Positions 44,610 through 54,045 of a DNA stretch of 64,000 nt are shown piece after piece. The translations under genes and the position numbers were made by a program. This stretch comes from Johnsonella ignava ATCC 51276 (lineage in GTDB: Bacteria > Bacillota > Clostridia > Lachnospirales > Lachnospiraceae), in assembly GCF_000235445.1 (NCBI RefSeq), contig NZ_JH378831.1, forward strand, positions 213,312-277,311, given 5' to 3'. Position 1 is the stretch's first letter, and every line of letters begins with the position of its first letter. The notes under the pieces were generated by a model, which saw only the letters and a list, made by a program, of their open reading frames with translations, was not told the origin of the DNA and did not search any database.

Positions 44610-46391
44610 TTAATTGTTCGGATTTAACGGTGCTATAGTTTCCTCAGTGGTTTCAGTTGCTCCCTGTGAACGCTGTGTAGTTGAGGAGGCTTTAGCTGAT
44701 GAAGTTTTTGCACCTGATGAATCCTTTGTATGCTTTGAAGAGCTTCCCGGTTCTCCTGATGATGATTTTGTTGTAGTTTCTCCGGGTCTTGTTGCCGAAC
44801 TCGAACTCGTCTTTGAACCGTCCGGACGACTTTCAATTGTCTCTGAATCGGAGCTTGAACTTGATTTTGAAGATTTTGAAGCTTTCTTGGCGGTCAAAGA
44901 GGTATTGGCATTTCCTGAAGCCGCTGATCCCTGATTTGATTTCGGAGGAGCCGTTGCAGCAGTATTTCTCTTTATAATAGGACCTTTGCCCTTATAAGTG
45001 CTGTTATGAAAAAATTCACTTGAAATAACTTCATTGCCCTTTTTCTTTATAAGTTTAGTCTCCCAACGACTTCCTTTTGTCGCCGGCTTGATTTCCCTTG
45101 ATTCACCCATTGGAAGACTGTCATCTTCTTCATATTGGATTACTGAATCGTCATTTTCGGAAATCTTTTTAGACTCCATACTTATCTTAACACCCTCCTC
45201 AAGTATAGGCATACCGACTATGGATACGGAAAGCTTCTGTTCTACAAGTTTTGCCCTTATGGCTATAGCTGTACTTGAATTATTTTTAAATTTCATATCA
45301 GGACCGGCATAGCCGTCATAGCTTACCATAGCATCCTCTCCGGGAGTACAGTATGTAGGCTCAAATGTATGTGCATGACGTTCAGTAGTTTCAAGCCCTG
45401 AAAACACCACCGCATTATATAATGTTGACGACACCTGACATACACCGCCTCCGGGTTCTTCAATTAAAACTCCGTCAAGATATGCACCTGCCGGTTTATA
45501 TCCTCTTTCAAGAGTCCTGTTGCCTGTAGCGTTATTAAATGAAAATTCTTCGCCAGGAGGTATTATAACCCCGTCAATAGCCTGTGCCGCAAGACTTATA
45601 TTTGTATTTCTGTCTTTATTCTGTGTAGTATTTGTAGTAAAAGTACCTATAACTTTATACATTGCCTTTGCCTGTTCTTTTGTGATTTCAGGCGTTATAA
45701 CTTCAGAATTTGCAGTAATTACAGTATTGAAATTCTTTGATTCAAGTGCCGATTTTATATCCTGTGTAAGTTTTGTTTCATCAATTTTAAGCCCATTCTG
45801 TTCATCATCATACAAAAACTCTCCACTTTCTTTATTAAATCCCGCTATAGAACCATTTTTAGCAGCTACATTCCATTTCTGTGCCATGGCTGCGACTTCC
45901 GCCGCAATCTCATTATCAAGACCTGTAAATTTAAGTGTGTAGTTCTCCTCGGCAGCACCTGAATATATCTGATCAAGCAGATTATCAACCGTCGGCTCAA
46001 CCATGTTTTTTAATGTATATTCGCCATCTGCCGAGCTGCTTCCACTTAATCTCACTTTCATATTCCATGTATAAGTTCTTAATATCGCAGCTCTCGCCTG
46101 AGCCTTTGACATACCTGAGATAGGTATGCTGTCAACAAATACCTGCTCTTTAAGTATCTTTTCAGTTGAAGATGCCGCTTCACTTTCTTTTTTTGCACCT
46201 TTGCCAACTCCTGCTATAACTGCTCTTATGCCGATTATAATGCATATTAACACAATAAGCAGTCCGCCGCCAAAAATTGCAATTTTTTTATAATCCCACT
46301 CCGACTGATTAGAATTTTTTCTTTTAGGCCGGTCTGTACGGTTACTCCCCGAACCTGCAAGTCTGTACCTTGTATTTCTTTTAATAGCCAT
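44610..46391 (-). CDS. VanW family protein, membrane anchored
   Basis: The 593-residue protein has a basic cytoplasmic start, one membrane helix (about 33-57, IAIFGGGLLIVLICIIIGIR) and a peptidoglycan-binding-like domain (about 80-240). The VanW domain (about 250-395) shows GVIIPPGEEFSFNNATGNR and EPGGGVCQVSSTLYNAV. A G5-like strand region (about 400-470) and a long Ser/Thr/Lys-rich tail follow. VanW proteins act at the cell wall, but the exact role is unknown. Divergent from the PHP gene. Confidence 0.9.
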   Translation of the reverse strand: MAIKRNTRYRLAGSGSNRTDRPKRKNSNQSEWDYKKIAIFGGGLLIVLICIIIGIRAVIAGVGKGAKKESEAASSTEKILKEQVFVDSIPISGMSKAQARAAILRTYTWNMKVRLSGSSSADGEYTLKNMVEPTVDNLLDQIYSGAAEENYTLKFTGLDNEIAAEVAAMAQKWNVAAKNGSIAGFNKESGEFLYDDEQNGLKIDETKLTQDIKSALESKNFNTVITANSEVITPEITKEQAKAMYKVIGTFTTNTTQNKDRNTNISLAAQAIDGVIIPPGEEFSFNNATGNRTLERGYKPAGAYLDGVLIEEPGGGVCQVSSTLYNAVVFSGLETTERHAHTFEPTYCTPGEDAMVSYDGYAGPDMKFKNNSSTAIAIRAKLVEQKLSVSIVGMPILEEGVKISMESKKISENDDSVIQYEEDDSLPMGESREIKPATKGSRWETKLIKKKGNEVISSEFFHNSTYKGKGPIIKRNTAATAPPKSNQGSAASGNANTSLTAKKASKSSKSSSSSDSETIESRPDGSKTSSSSATRPGETTTKSSSGEPGSSSKHTKDSSGAKTSSAKASSTTQRSQGATETTEETIAPLNPNN

Positions 46392-46677
46392 TTTCTAAAC
46401 CTCTTAAATACTTACTGCATATGAAGCAGAGCAGTTATAATAAGCTCTCTTCTGAAACGTTATATGATATAAATATTACCTGTGAATGTATATTTTAAGA
46501 TATTTTAAAGTCCTTACTCTTTATTTGTACATTACACAGGTTGTCGTTGCTAAGTATAGCATAACTTATATATACTTGCCAATGTATCTTTTATGTTTTT
46601 AATGATAATTTTATGCCTTTGCTTGCAATCCGAACCACAGTTATGCTATCCTAAATAAAAAAGGAGATAACTTCGCT

Positions 46678-47577
46678 ATGCCTGAATATATCGACCTGCA
46701 TACTCACACAAATGCCTCAGACGGAACTCTTAGTCCGGCAGAACTTGTACAACTGGCGAAAAAATCAGGGCTTGCTGCAGTTGCCGTAACAGATCATGAT
46801 ACTATGGACGGTGTAGAAGAAGCAGCCCAAACGGCATTTAATCTCAATATAAGATTTATTCCCGGAGTTGAAATGGGTGCCGTTTATAAAGAAAAAGAAA
46901 TCCATCTGCTTGGCTACCTCCTCAAAACGCCTGCCGCATCTATCTCAAATTCAGTAAATCCAATAAAAGATATTATAAATCTTCCTACAGCGGGGATATA
47001 TAATGATCTTTATGAATTTGCACATAATAGAGATTTAAGAAATGATGAGATATTAAAACGCCTTGCAGCGGACAATATAATACTTGATAAAAAAGAACTT
47101 TATTTCGATAATCCCAAAACACAGATAACAAGGGCACATTTTGCCAGACTTATGATTAAAAAAGGCTATGTCAAGGATATAAAACAAGCCTTTTCCTCCT
47201 ATCTTGTATACAACGGCAAATATATCCCTCCAAAAACTACTGATGTAGCAAAGGTTATGAACTTTTTTAATAAATATAATTTTTTCACATCGCTTGCACA
47301 TCCGATACAATACAACTTTTCAAATAAAGAACTTGAACAGCTTATATTATATCTGAAGAACCTTGGACTGTCAGGTATAGAAGTACATCATTCAAGCCAT
47401 AATCTTGCCGATATTATGAAATTAAAAAAATACGCCCTGAAATACAGGCTTTATCCAACAGGAGGATCTGATTTTCATGGAGAGAACAAGCCTGATATAA
47501 TGATAGGAAAGGGCTACGGAGGGCTTAAAATTCCTATATCCGTTTTATATGATATGGAAAAATCATATACTATATAA
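46678..47577 (+). CDS. PHP-domain phosphoesterase (RnmB/TrpH-like)
   Basis: The 299-residue protein carries the metal-binding motifs of PHP phosphoesterases: DLHTHTNASDGTLSP near residue 5, VAVTDHDTMDG near 36, IPGVEMGA near 61, SLAHPIQY near 217 and GGSDFHGENK near 262. The closest characterised group hydrolyses 3-prime,5-prime-nucleoside bisphosphates or trims short RNA 5-prime ends. The ATG has AAGGAGA ten bases upstream. It is a single gene ending at a shared terminator. Confidence 0.88.
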   Translation: MPEYIDLHTHTNASDGTLSPAELVQLAKKSGLAAVAVTDHDTMDGVEEAAQTAFNLNIRFIPGVEMGAVYKEKEIHLLGYLLKTPAASISNSVNPIKDIINLPTAGIYNDLYEFAHNRDLRNDEILKRLAADNIILDKKELYFDNPKTQITRAHFARLMIKKGYVKDIKQAFSSYLVYNGKYIPPKTTDVAKVMNFFNKYNFFTSLAHPIQYNFSNKELEQLILYLKNLGLSGIEVHHSSHNLADIMKLKKYALKYRLYPTGGSDFHGENKPDIMIGKGYGGLKIPISVLYDMEKSYTI

Positions 47578-47649
47578 TTCAAAAAACTGCGATACATTTA
47601 AATAACATTATCTGAAATTTATAAAAATCTACAAGTTAAGTATAAAATA

Positions 47650-47694
47650 AAGCTGCAGCAAACAGGATAAAATTACCTGTTTTTTGCAGCCTTA
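47650..47694. terminator. bidirectional terminator between PHP gene and leuS
   Basis: AAGCTGCAGCAAACAGG pairs with CCTGTTTTTTGCAGCCTT with small interior mismatches. T-rich tracts follow on both strands. Confidence 0.8.
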
Positions 47695-47710
47695 TTTTTA
47701 TAATCATTTA

Positions 47711-50131
47711 TTATTTTACAACAATATTTACAATTTTATTTGGAACATAGATTTCCTTTACTACCGCCCCATCAAGTTTACCGGCCGATTCAAGAGCTTT
47801 CTTTGCCTGCGATAAAATATCATCTTTTGTAATTTCGGCAGGCACCTTTATAACAATCTTTGTCTTTCCATTTATCTGTACCGGTATATCAAGCACGTCA
47901 TCTTTCATCCTTTCCTCGTCATATACCGGCCAGGATTGCTTAAATACCGAGTCTGCACCGCCAAGCAGGCTCCAGATTTCTTCACCTATATGCGGTGCAA
48001 ACGGAGCAAGAAGGATTGTAAAGGTTTTTAACGTTTCCGAATCTATTCCCCCCTCTTTTTTGGCAATATCAATAAATTTATTATTATATTCCATAAAACC
48101 GGCTATTACGGTATTTAAACCGAAGGAACGAAACCTGTGATCAATATCGGAAACAAGCCTGTTTCTAAGCCTTATCATCTCATCAGTAGCTTTTATATCT
48201 TTTCCAAGTGAATCTGAAACAAGATTCCAAAATTTATTTAAAAATCTTGAAACTCCCTCTATACCTCTGTCATCCCATTCTGCATCAAGGTCAGGAGGTC
48301 CTACAAAGAGCTCATACATACGCAGAGCATCACAGCCATAATCTCTGACAAGCTCATCAGGGGATACAACATTTCCCTTTGATTTACTCATCTTAACACC
48401 ATTTTTCCCTGTAATCATCCCCTGATTAAAAAGCTTTTTAAACGGTTCTTCAATATCAACCACACCTATATCATAAAGAAATTTTGTATAAAATCTTGCA
48501 TAAAGCAAATGCAGTACGGCATGTTCAACACCTCCTATATACATATCAACCGGAAGGTATTTATTTGCCTTTTCTTTTGATACAAGCTCTGTATTGTTAT
48601 GATTGTCAACATAACGCAGAAAATACCAGCTTGAACCTGCCCACTGCGGCATAGTATTGGTTTCACGCTTTGCAGCTTCTCCACATACCGGACATTTTGT
48701 ATTTACCCAATCATGAATATCTGCAAGAGGCGACTCACCCGTACCGGTAGGCTGATACTTTTCAACATTTGGAAGCAGAAGCGGAAGCTCCTCTTCAGGC
48801 ACCGGAACATTGCCGCACTTAGGGCAGTGTATTATAGGTATGGGCTCTCCCCAGTATCTCTGACGTGAAAATACCCAGTCCCTTATCTTATAATTAACCG
48901 TTTTTTTACCATAACCGAGCTTTTCCATGATATGCGGAGCCTCTTCTTTAACTTCAGAGGCTTTCCTTCCGTTCCAGTCCCCTGAATTTATCATAACTCC
49001 GCCCATATCAGTATATGCCTGTTCAAGTTCAGCTTCCTGCTTTCCGTCAGGTGATATAACCTGAACTATAGGAATATCAAATTTCTTTGCAAACTCAAAG
49101 TCCCTTTCATCATGTGCAGGAACACACATAATTGCACCTGTACCATAATCGGCAAGTACATAATCTGAAAGCCAAATCGGGATTTTTTTATTATTTATAG
49201 GATTTATTGCATAGCTTCCTGTAAATACGCCTGTCTTTTCTTTTGACTGCATTCTGTCGACATTGGACTTCATAGAAGCTTCAAATATATACTTATCAAC
49301 CGCCTCTTTATTTTCCTTTGAAGCAATGCCTGCTGAAAGAGCATGTTCAGGTGAAAGTACCATAAATGTAGCACCGTAAAGCGTATCAGGTCTTGTAGTA
49401 TAAACCTTTATAGTGTCGCTGCTGCCGTCAATCTTAAAATCAATTTCAGCACCATATGACTTGCCTATCCATTCGCTCTGCATCTTTTTAACCTTTTCAG
49501 GCCAATCGAGTTTATCAAGGTCATTTAAAAGCCTGTCGGCATACGCAGTTATTTTAAGCATCCACTGACGGAGGTTCTTCTTTTCAACCTTGGTTCCACA
49601 GCGTTCACATTCTCCGCCTATAACCTCTTCATTTGCAAGTCCTGTCTTACATGAAGGGCACCAGTTTATAGGAAACTCCTTTTCATAAGCAAGCCCCTCT
49701 TTAAACATCTTAACAAATATCCACTGTGTCCATTTATAGTAATCGGGATCAGTGGTATTAACCTCCATATCCCAGTCATAGATGGCGGCTATCTCTTCTA
49801 TCTGCCTTTTTATATTTACAATATTTTCTTCGGTTGATTTTGCAGGGTGAACTCCCATATTTATGGCATAATTTTCAGCAGGAAGTCCAAAAGCATCCCA
49901 TCCCATAGGATGTATTACATAATGCCCTTTAAGAAGCTGATATCTGCTCCACACATCGGAGATTACATAGCCTCGCCAATGTCCTACATGAAGCCCCGAA
50001 CCTGAAGGATACGGGAACATATCAAGACAGTAATATTTCTCTCTTTTTCCGTCATTGACATTAACAGGATGATCTTTCCAGATCTTTCTCCATTTTTTTT
50101 CAACAACACTGTGGTTATATTGTGCAGCCAT
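47711..50131 (-). CDS. leuS: leucyl-tRNA synthetase
   Basis: This charges tRNA-Leu. Start is the ATG at 50131, preceded eight bases upstream by GGAGG; an earlier ATG at 50146 overlaps that site. The product has 806 residues. The HIGH motif is PYPSGSGLHVGHW near 45, the zinc-type Cys clusters CPSCKTGL/CERCGTK and CPKCGN/CPVCGE, the editing domain TTRPDTLYGATFMVLSPEH, and KMSKSKGNVVSPDELV near 575. It is a class Ia bacterial-type enzyme. Confidence 0.95.
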   Translation of the reverse strand: MAAQYNHSVVEKKWRKIWKDHPVNVNDGKREKYYCLDMFPYPSGSGLHVGHWRGYVISDVWSRYQLLKGHYVIHPMGWDAFGLPAENYAINMGVHPAKSTEENIVNIKRQIEEIAAIYDWDMEVNTTDPDYYKWTQWIFVKMFKEGLAYEKEFPINWCPSCKTGLANEEVIGGECERCGTKVEKKNLRQWMLKITAYADRLLNDLDKLDWPEKVKKMQSEWIGKSYGAEIDFKIDGSSDTIKVYTTRPDTLYGATFMVLSPEHALSAGIASKENKEAVDKYIFEASMKSNVDRMQSKEKTGVFTGSYAINPINNKKIPIWLSDYVLADYGTGAIMCVPAHDERDFEFAKKFDIPIVQVISPDGKQEAELEQAYTDMGGVMINSGDWNGRKASEVKEEAPHIMEKLGYGKKTVNYKIRDWVFSRQRYWGEPIPIIHCPKCGNVPVPEEELPLLLPNVEKYQPTGTGESPLADIHDWVNTKCPVCGEAAKRETNTMPQWAGSSWYFLRYVDNHNNTELVSKEKANKYLPVDMYIGGVEHAVLHLLYARFYTKFLYDIGVVDIEEPFKKLFNQGMITGKNGVKMSKSKGNVVSPDELVRDYGCDALRMYELFVGPPDLDAEWDDRGIEGVSRFLNKFWNLVSDSLGKDIKATDEMIRLRNRLVSDIDHRFRSFGLNTVIAGFMEYNNKFIDIAKKEGGIDSETLKTFTILLAPFAPHIGEEIWSLLGGADSVFKQSWPVYDEERMKDDVLDIPVQINGKTKIVIKVPAEITKDDILSQAKKALESAGKLDGAVVKEIYVPNKIVNIVVK

Positions 50132-50163
50132 ATTATTTTCCTCCATCTTATCTTTTAATTAAT

Positions 50164-50196
50164 GCCCGGCATACCTTTAGCTATGGTATGCCGGGC
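50164..50196 (-). promoter_or_regulatory. perfect 12-bp hairpin in the leuS leader
   Basis: GCCCGGCATACC and GGTATGCCGGGC pair perfectly around nine bases, ending about 18 bp before the leuS ribosome site. The strand after it is A/T but has no U-run. I see no T-box core nearby. It may be an attenuator remnant or an mRNA stability element. Confidence 0.6.
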
Positions 50197-50241
50197 AGCA
50201 ATAAAACTCTACTTAAAATATAAAGTTTTTTATTTCGCTAG

Positions 50242-50271
50242 AATATAGCATATCTAAAGCATATATGTCAA
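50242..50271 (-). promoter_or_regulatory. sigma-A promoter of leuS
   Basis: On the minus strand a consensus TTGACA (50271-50266), an 18-bp spacer and TATATT (50247-50242), about 110 bp before leuS. Confidence 0.8.
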
Positions 50272-50356
50272 TAACTGAATTTAAAAACAATGTATAAACT
50301 ATCTGACAGATTTAAACTTTATTAGATATTACATACTTACTCTAAATACATTATAT

Positions 50357-52564
50357 TTACTTTTTTATCTCACACAGCCTTTTTTTAAGAAGTGTGTTTC
50401 TATTTACTACATCAGTATTTGCAACCGAGTAAAATAAAGCATTTTTGCTCCCTATAATTATAAGTATTTTTTTTGCTCTTGTAATACCCGTATATATAAG
50501 ATTTCTGTGCAGCATCAAATAGTGCTGCATTAATACAGGAATTACTACTATTGGATATTCAGAACCCTGTGCCTTATGTATAGTTGCGGCATATGCCAGC
50601 ACAATCTCATCAAGCTCGGAAACATCATACTCAACTCTCCTGCCGTCAAAATTTATTTCAAGTGTTTTATCTTCAAAATCAATATTTTCTATAATTCCTA
50701 TATCACCGTTATATACCTCTTTGTCATAATTATTTCGTATTTGCATGACCTTGTCATGCTTTTTATATATACTCCCGCTTCTTTTTATACCGGCACCTCC
50801 GGGGTTTACAGCAGCCTGCAATGCCTGATTCAGATTTTGTGCTCCAATCACACCTTTTTGCATAGGAGTAAGTACCTGTATATCTCCTGAAGATACTTTA
50901 TAATATGAAGGAAGTTTCAAACTTACCAGTTCAACTATATTTTTAAGAACTTCCTCAGGTATATCCTTTTCAATAAAAAAGAAATCACTGCTCTTCCCGT
51001 TTGAAATATCAGGCGATTCACCTTTATTTATCCTGTGTGCATTTAATACAATGCGGCTGTTTTTTGCCTGTCTAAATATTTTTTCCAGTCTTACAACCTT
51101 AAAACTGCCCGAATCTATAAGATCACACAGTACATTACCTGCCCCTACACTAGGCAATTGGTCGGTATCACCTATAAATACTATATTCATATTATCCGGC
51201 ACAGCCTTAAGCAGGTTATACATAAGTATAAGATCTATCATTGAACACTCGTCAATTATTAGAACATCTCCAGAAAGAGGATTTTCTTCATTTTTTTTAT
51301 ATCCGTTCGGAGGTTTTACCTCTAAAAGACGATGTATTGTCTTTGCCTCCATGCCTGTGGCTTCGGAAAGCCTCTTTGCAGCTCTTCCGGTCGGTGCTGC
51401 AAGAAGTATCCTTGCCCCTGCAAGTTTAAAAGCGGTGATAATGCCTAAAGTTACCGTAGTTTTACCGGTCCCTGGACCGCCTGTAAGTATAATTATCTTA
51501 TTTATCAGTGCCATATATACCGCTTCAAGCTGAACCGGATCATAGCAGATATTTGTTTTTTCCTTAATCAGGAATTCAAGCCTTTTTAAGATAGCAGGCT
51601 CTGTTTTGTCTGAGCCTAAAAGGCGGTCTATATAACAAACCGGGTTCTCTTTGTTTTCACTGATTTTTTTCAGCCTTCTGACACAGCCTGTTTCAGAAAA
51701 ATAAAATGGCGGCAGATATATCGCCTTTTCTTCATGCCCATTTGTCTTAACATCCCCTAAACTCTCAGTGATTACATCTTTTGTACGTATCATCTCGTCA
51801 AGTGTCATTGAAAGCAGATTTTCATCAACATCAAGCATTTTTGCACCTGATTCAACCAGCATTTCCCTGCATGCATAGCAATGACCGTCCTCAGCAAGTC
51901 TGTTAAGTGTATATATCAGACCGCTGCGCAGCCTTACATACTTTTCATGTTCAAAACCCATCTTTGATGCTATTATATCAGCGGTTCTAAAGCCTATTCC
52001 TCTTATCTCATCAGCAAGTCTATAAGGATTCTCATTTACTATATCAATACTTTCATTGCCATACTGTTTATATATCTTAGTCGCATGCCCTGTGCTGACA
52101 TCATGATTTTTTAAAAAAAGCATTATATTTTTAATTTCCTTTTGCTGTATCCAACTTTTTTTAATCTGTTCAACACGCATCTTTCCTATGCCGGGTACAT
52201 TCAAAAGTTCATCAGGTTTTTCCTCTATTATGCTGAGAGTATCTTTTCCGAAATATGCTGTAATCTTTTTTGCAAATCTGGGACCTATTCCTTTTATAAG
52301 ACCGCTGCCAAGATATTTTTCTATACCAAAAACCGTAGCAGGCAGCATCTCTTCATAATTTTCTATTGAAAACTGTTTCCCGTATTTTGAATCTATACGC
52401 CAGTTTCCTCCAAGCTTCAGTACACTTCCTACATATACCTCATTCATACATCCGACTGCCACTATAAGCTCTTTATAGCCCGCCGCACGACATTTTATAA
52501 CATAGTATCCGTTTTCCTCATTATAGTATGTAATTCTTTCAATCACACATCTCAGATATTCCAA
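50357..52564 (-). CDS. recD2: RecD2-type ATP-dependent DNA helicase
   Basis: The 735-residue superfamily 1B helicase has an N-terminal OB-like domain (about 1-75), helix-hairpin-helix segments (LLNVPGIGKMRVEQIKKS near 105; NPYRLADEIRGIGFRTAD near 180), Walker A GGPGTGKTTVTLG near 360, Walker B VLIIDECSMID near 430, and the C-terminal YAATIHKAQGSEYPIV near 665. RecD2 works without RecBC, unwinding DNA 5-prime to 3-prime in repair. It starts at ATG 52564 and ends about 85 bp before the leuS promoter. Confidence 0.93.
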   Translation of the reverse strand: MEYLRCVIERITYYNEENGYYVIKCRAAGYKELIVAVGCMNEVYVGSVLKLGGNWRIDSKYGKQFSIENYEEMLPATVFGIEKYLGSGLIKGIGPRFAKKITAYFGKDTLSIIEEKPDELLNVPGIGKMRVEQIKKSWIQQKEIKNIMLFLKNHDVSTGHATKIYKQYGNESIDIVNENPYRLADEIRGIGFRTADIIASKMGFEHEKYVRLRSGLIYTLNRLAEDGHCYACREMLVESGAKMLDVDENLLSMTLDEMIRTKDVITESLGDVKTNGHEEKAIYLPPFYFSETGCVRRLKKISENKENPVCYIDRLLGSDKTEPAILKRLEFLIKEKTNICYDPVQLEAVYMALINKIIILTGGPGTGKTTVTLGIITAFKLAGARILLAAPTGRAAKRLSEATGMEAKTIHRLLEVKPPNGYKKNEENPLSGDVLIIDECSMIDLILMYNLLKAVPDNMNIVFIGDTDQLPSVGAGNVLCDLIDSGSFKVVRLEKIFRQAKNSRIVLNAHRINKGESPDISNGKSSDFFFIEKDIPEEVLKNIVELVSLKLPSYYKVSSGDIQVLTPMQKGVIGAQNLNQALQAAVNPGGAGIKRSGSIYKKHDKVMQIRNNYDKEVYNGDIGIIENIDFEDKTLEINFDGRRVEYDVSELDEIVLAYAATIHKAQGSEYPIVVIPVLMQHYLMLHRNLIYTGITRAKKILIIIGSKNALFYSVANTDVVNRNTLLKKRLCEIKK

Positions 52565-52776
52565 ATTAACCCCCCTATAAAACGAAGTATAAAAAGCGGT
52601 GAAATTTATAATATCATTATATTACATATATCTAAAATACTGCAAGTCCTGCTATATACCATGCAAAGAGATTTTTGCATGTTTTAGTTTTTCGGTCTAA
52701 TTATACTTTAAATATATCTATTACGAAATTATTTGTCTAAAGCCTTTATAGGATATAATATTTAAAATTATACACT

Positions 52777-52830
52777 AAAAAAGAGGCTTCACCCAGATAA
52801 ATCAATCATCTAAAGCGACAGCCTCTTTTA
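52777..52830 (-). terminator. terminator of the DUF5131 gene region
   Basis: On the minus strand AAAAGAGGCTGTC pairs with GAAGCCTCTTTTTT around a long partly paired loop. Confidence 0.65.
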
Positions 52831-52831
52831 A

Positions 52832-53236
52832 GTTTATATTCATACAGATTATGTATGTTGCATATATAGCTTTCTAAAGATCTTACCGAATAAAAGATAT
52901 GGTTCTTTAGAATTCCACCGGAAATTCTAAAGATTTTATTTTCATAAAACCAATATCACTTCCAGTGGAACAAAAACCGGTGATGACTTAGAACAAGTCT
53001 TCGGTTTTCAGAAAGCATCTAAAAACTAAAGCCTTTAAAAACCTATCTGACTATATGAACCACTGGACACAGTATATCATATTTACTATATAAATAAACC
53101 GTAAAAATAGTAAAATAATTAAATACTACAAAATATAGTTGTAATTAAGTGTATTTGGTTGTTTTTTGTAGCTATTCGGTGTTTATTCCGCCTAAAACAC
53201 ATAAAATATGCAAAAAAGATATTCTGCTAATACTGG
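52832..53236. other. structured intergenic stretch
   Basis: No gene is seen. Two further hairpins are visible: CTTTAGAATTCC/GGAAATTCTAAAG at 52905-52932, and AACCG..GACTT/AAGTC..CGGTT at about 52974-53007. Such dense structure between a gene end and its terminator could be a non-coding RNA or a degraded repeat element. Confidence 0.35.
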
Positions 53237-53974
53237 TTAAGCCCTTTTAGAAATTCCTTTATAGTCAATACCTGCTTTTTTTGCCTGTTCATGCTGGTAG
53301 ATGCGTTTTATTTTATAAACCCTTCCGTCTTTTCTAAATAACGCTCCTGTCTGTCTGAAATTAAAACTGACATTATATTTTATGCACTGCTTCCTTGTAT
53401 TTAACACCCATTCAAAATCACAGAGCCTTGCACTTTCTCCGGATTCACCACCACATAAAACCATCTCAATTTCGCCTTCTTTAAGGTATTTTTCAATATC
53501 AACACTTTCAAGCATAGGTTCATGTATTATATATTTATGCCTGATCGGAAGGTGTATAAATAAAGGAAGCCTGTAATCTGCCATTTTTTGATTTTCACAT
53601 GTACACATTATTGATACATTATCATAACCCTCTCCCCAATCCCACGGTATACAATGCATAAAACGGTGGATTCTTTTTGTTATTATAATGAAATTCAAAT
53701 CCCTTCTTAAACGCATCATATTCCATGCCTCATCACGCCATGAGTCGGCTTGTTCGAGAAAAAAGTCTGAAGTCATACATGTAAATACATCTCCATATTC
53801 GCTTACAAGCTTATATTCCCTGTTCCTTTTTCTTTTTAAGGGAAGATTAAAATCATTTGTCTTTGCAATTACACTGCTGTCTTTTCCAAACTGTGAATCA
53901 CGGCGATATACATAGCAGTTTTTACAGCCTTCGCTTATCTTTATACATCCATGCCACGGATTCCAGACGGGCAT
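53237..53974 (-). CDS. DUF5131 family protein (phage Gp37/Gp68-like)
   Basis: The 245-residue protein begins MPVWNPWHGCIKISEGCKNC, the Cys-rich opening of the DUF5131/Gp37-Gp68 family, followed by FTCMTSDFFLEQADSWRDEA and IIITKRIHRF, then VLCGGESGESARLCDFEWV. The closely spaced Cys residues suggest a radical-SAM-like iron-sulphur protein, as often proposed for the family; no activity is established. GGAGG precedes the ATG. It is chromosomal and not in a recognisable prophage. Confidence 0.85.
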   Translation of the reverse strand: MPVWNPWHGCIKISEGCKNCYVYRRDSQFGKDSSVIAKTNDFNLPLKRKRNREYKLVSEYGDVFTCMTSDFFLEQADSWRDEAWNMMRLRRDLNFIIITKRIHRFMHCIPWDWGEGYDNVSIMCTCENQKMADYRLPLFIHLPIRHKYIIHEPMLESVDIEKYLKEGEIEMVLCGGESGESARLCDFEWVLNTRKQCIKYNVSFNFRQTGALFRKDGRVYKIKRIYQHEQAKKAGIDYKGISKRA

Positions 53975-54045
53975 ATAAACCTCCTAAACTTACAATTAAT
54001 AAGAATATGCCTGCTAAAATTTCATAAGCTGTGTATGCCATAACT

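Noticed and set aside
44614..45942. Plus-strand frames opposite the VanW gene, and similar long frames opposite the LRR and HtpG genes
   Set aside because: They mirror low-complexity or strongly biased coding sequence on the minus strand, and lack ribosome sites and protein-family patterns.
50147..50356. T-box riboswitch before leuS
   Set aside because: The leader is only about 110 bases and lacks a recognisable T-box core and terminator U-run.
53237..53974. Prophage remnant because of the Gp37/Gp68-like gene
   Set aside because: No integrase, capsid, tail or lysis genes are nearby. The family is common on chromosomes.
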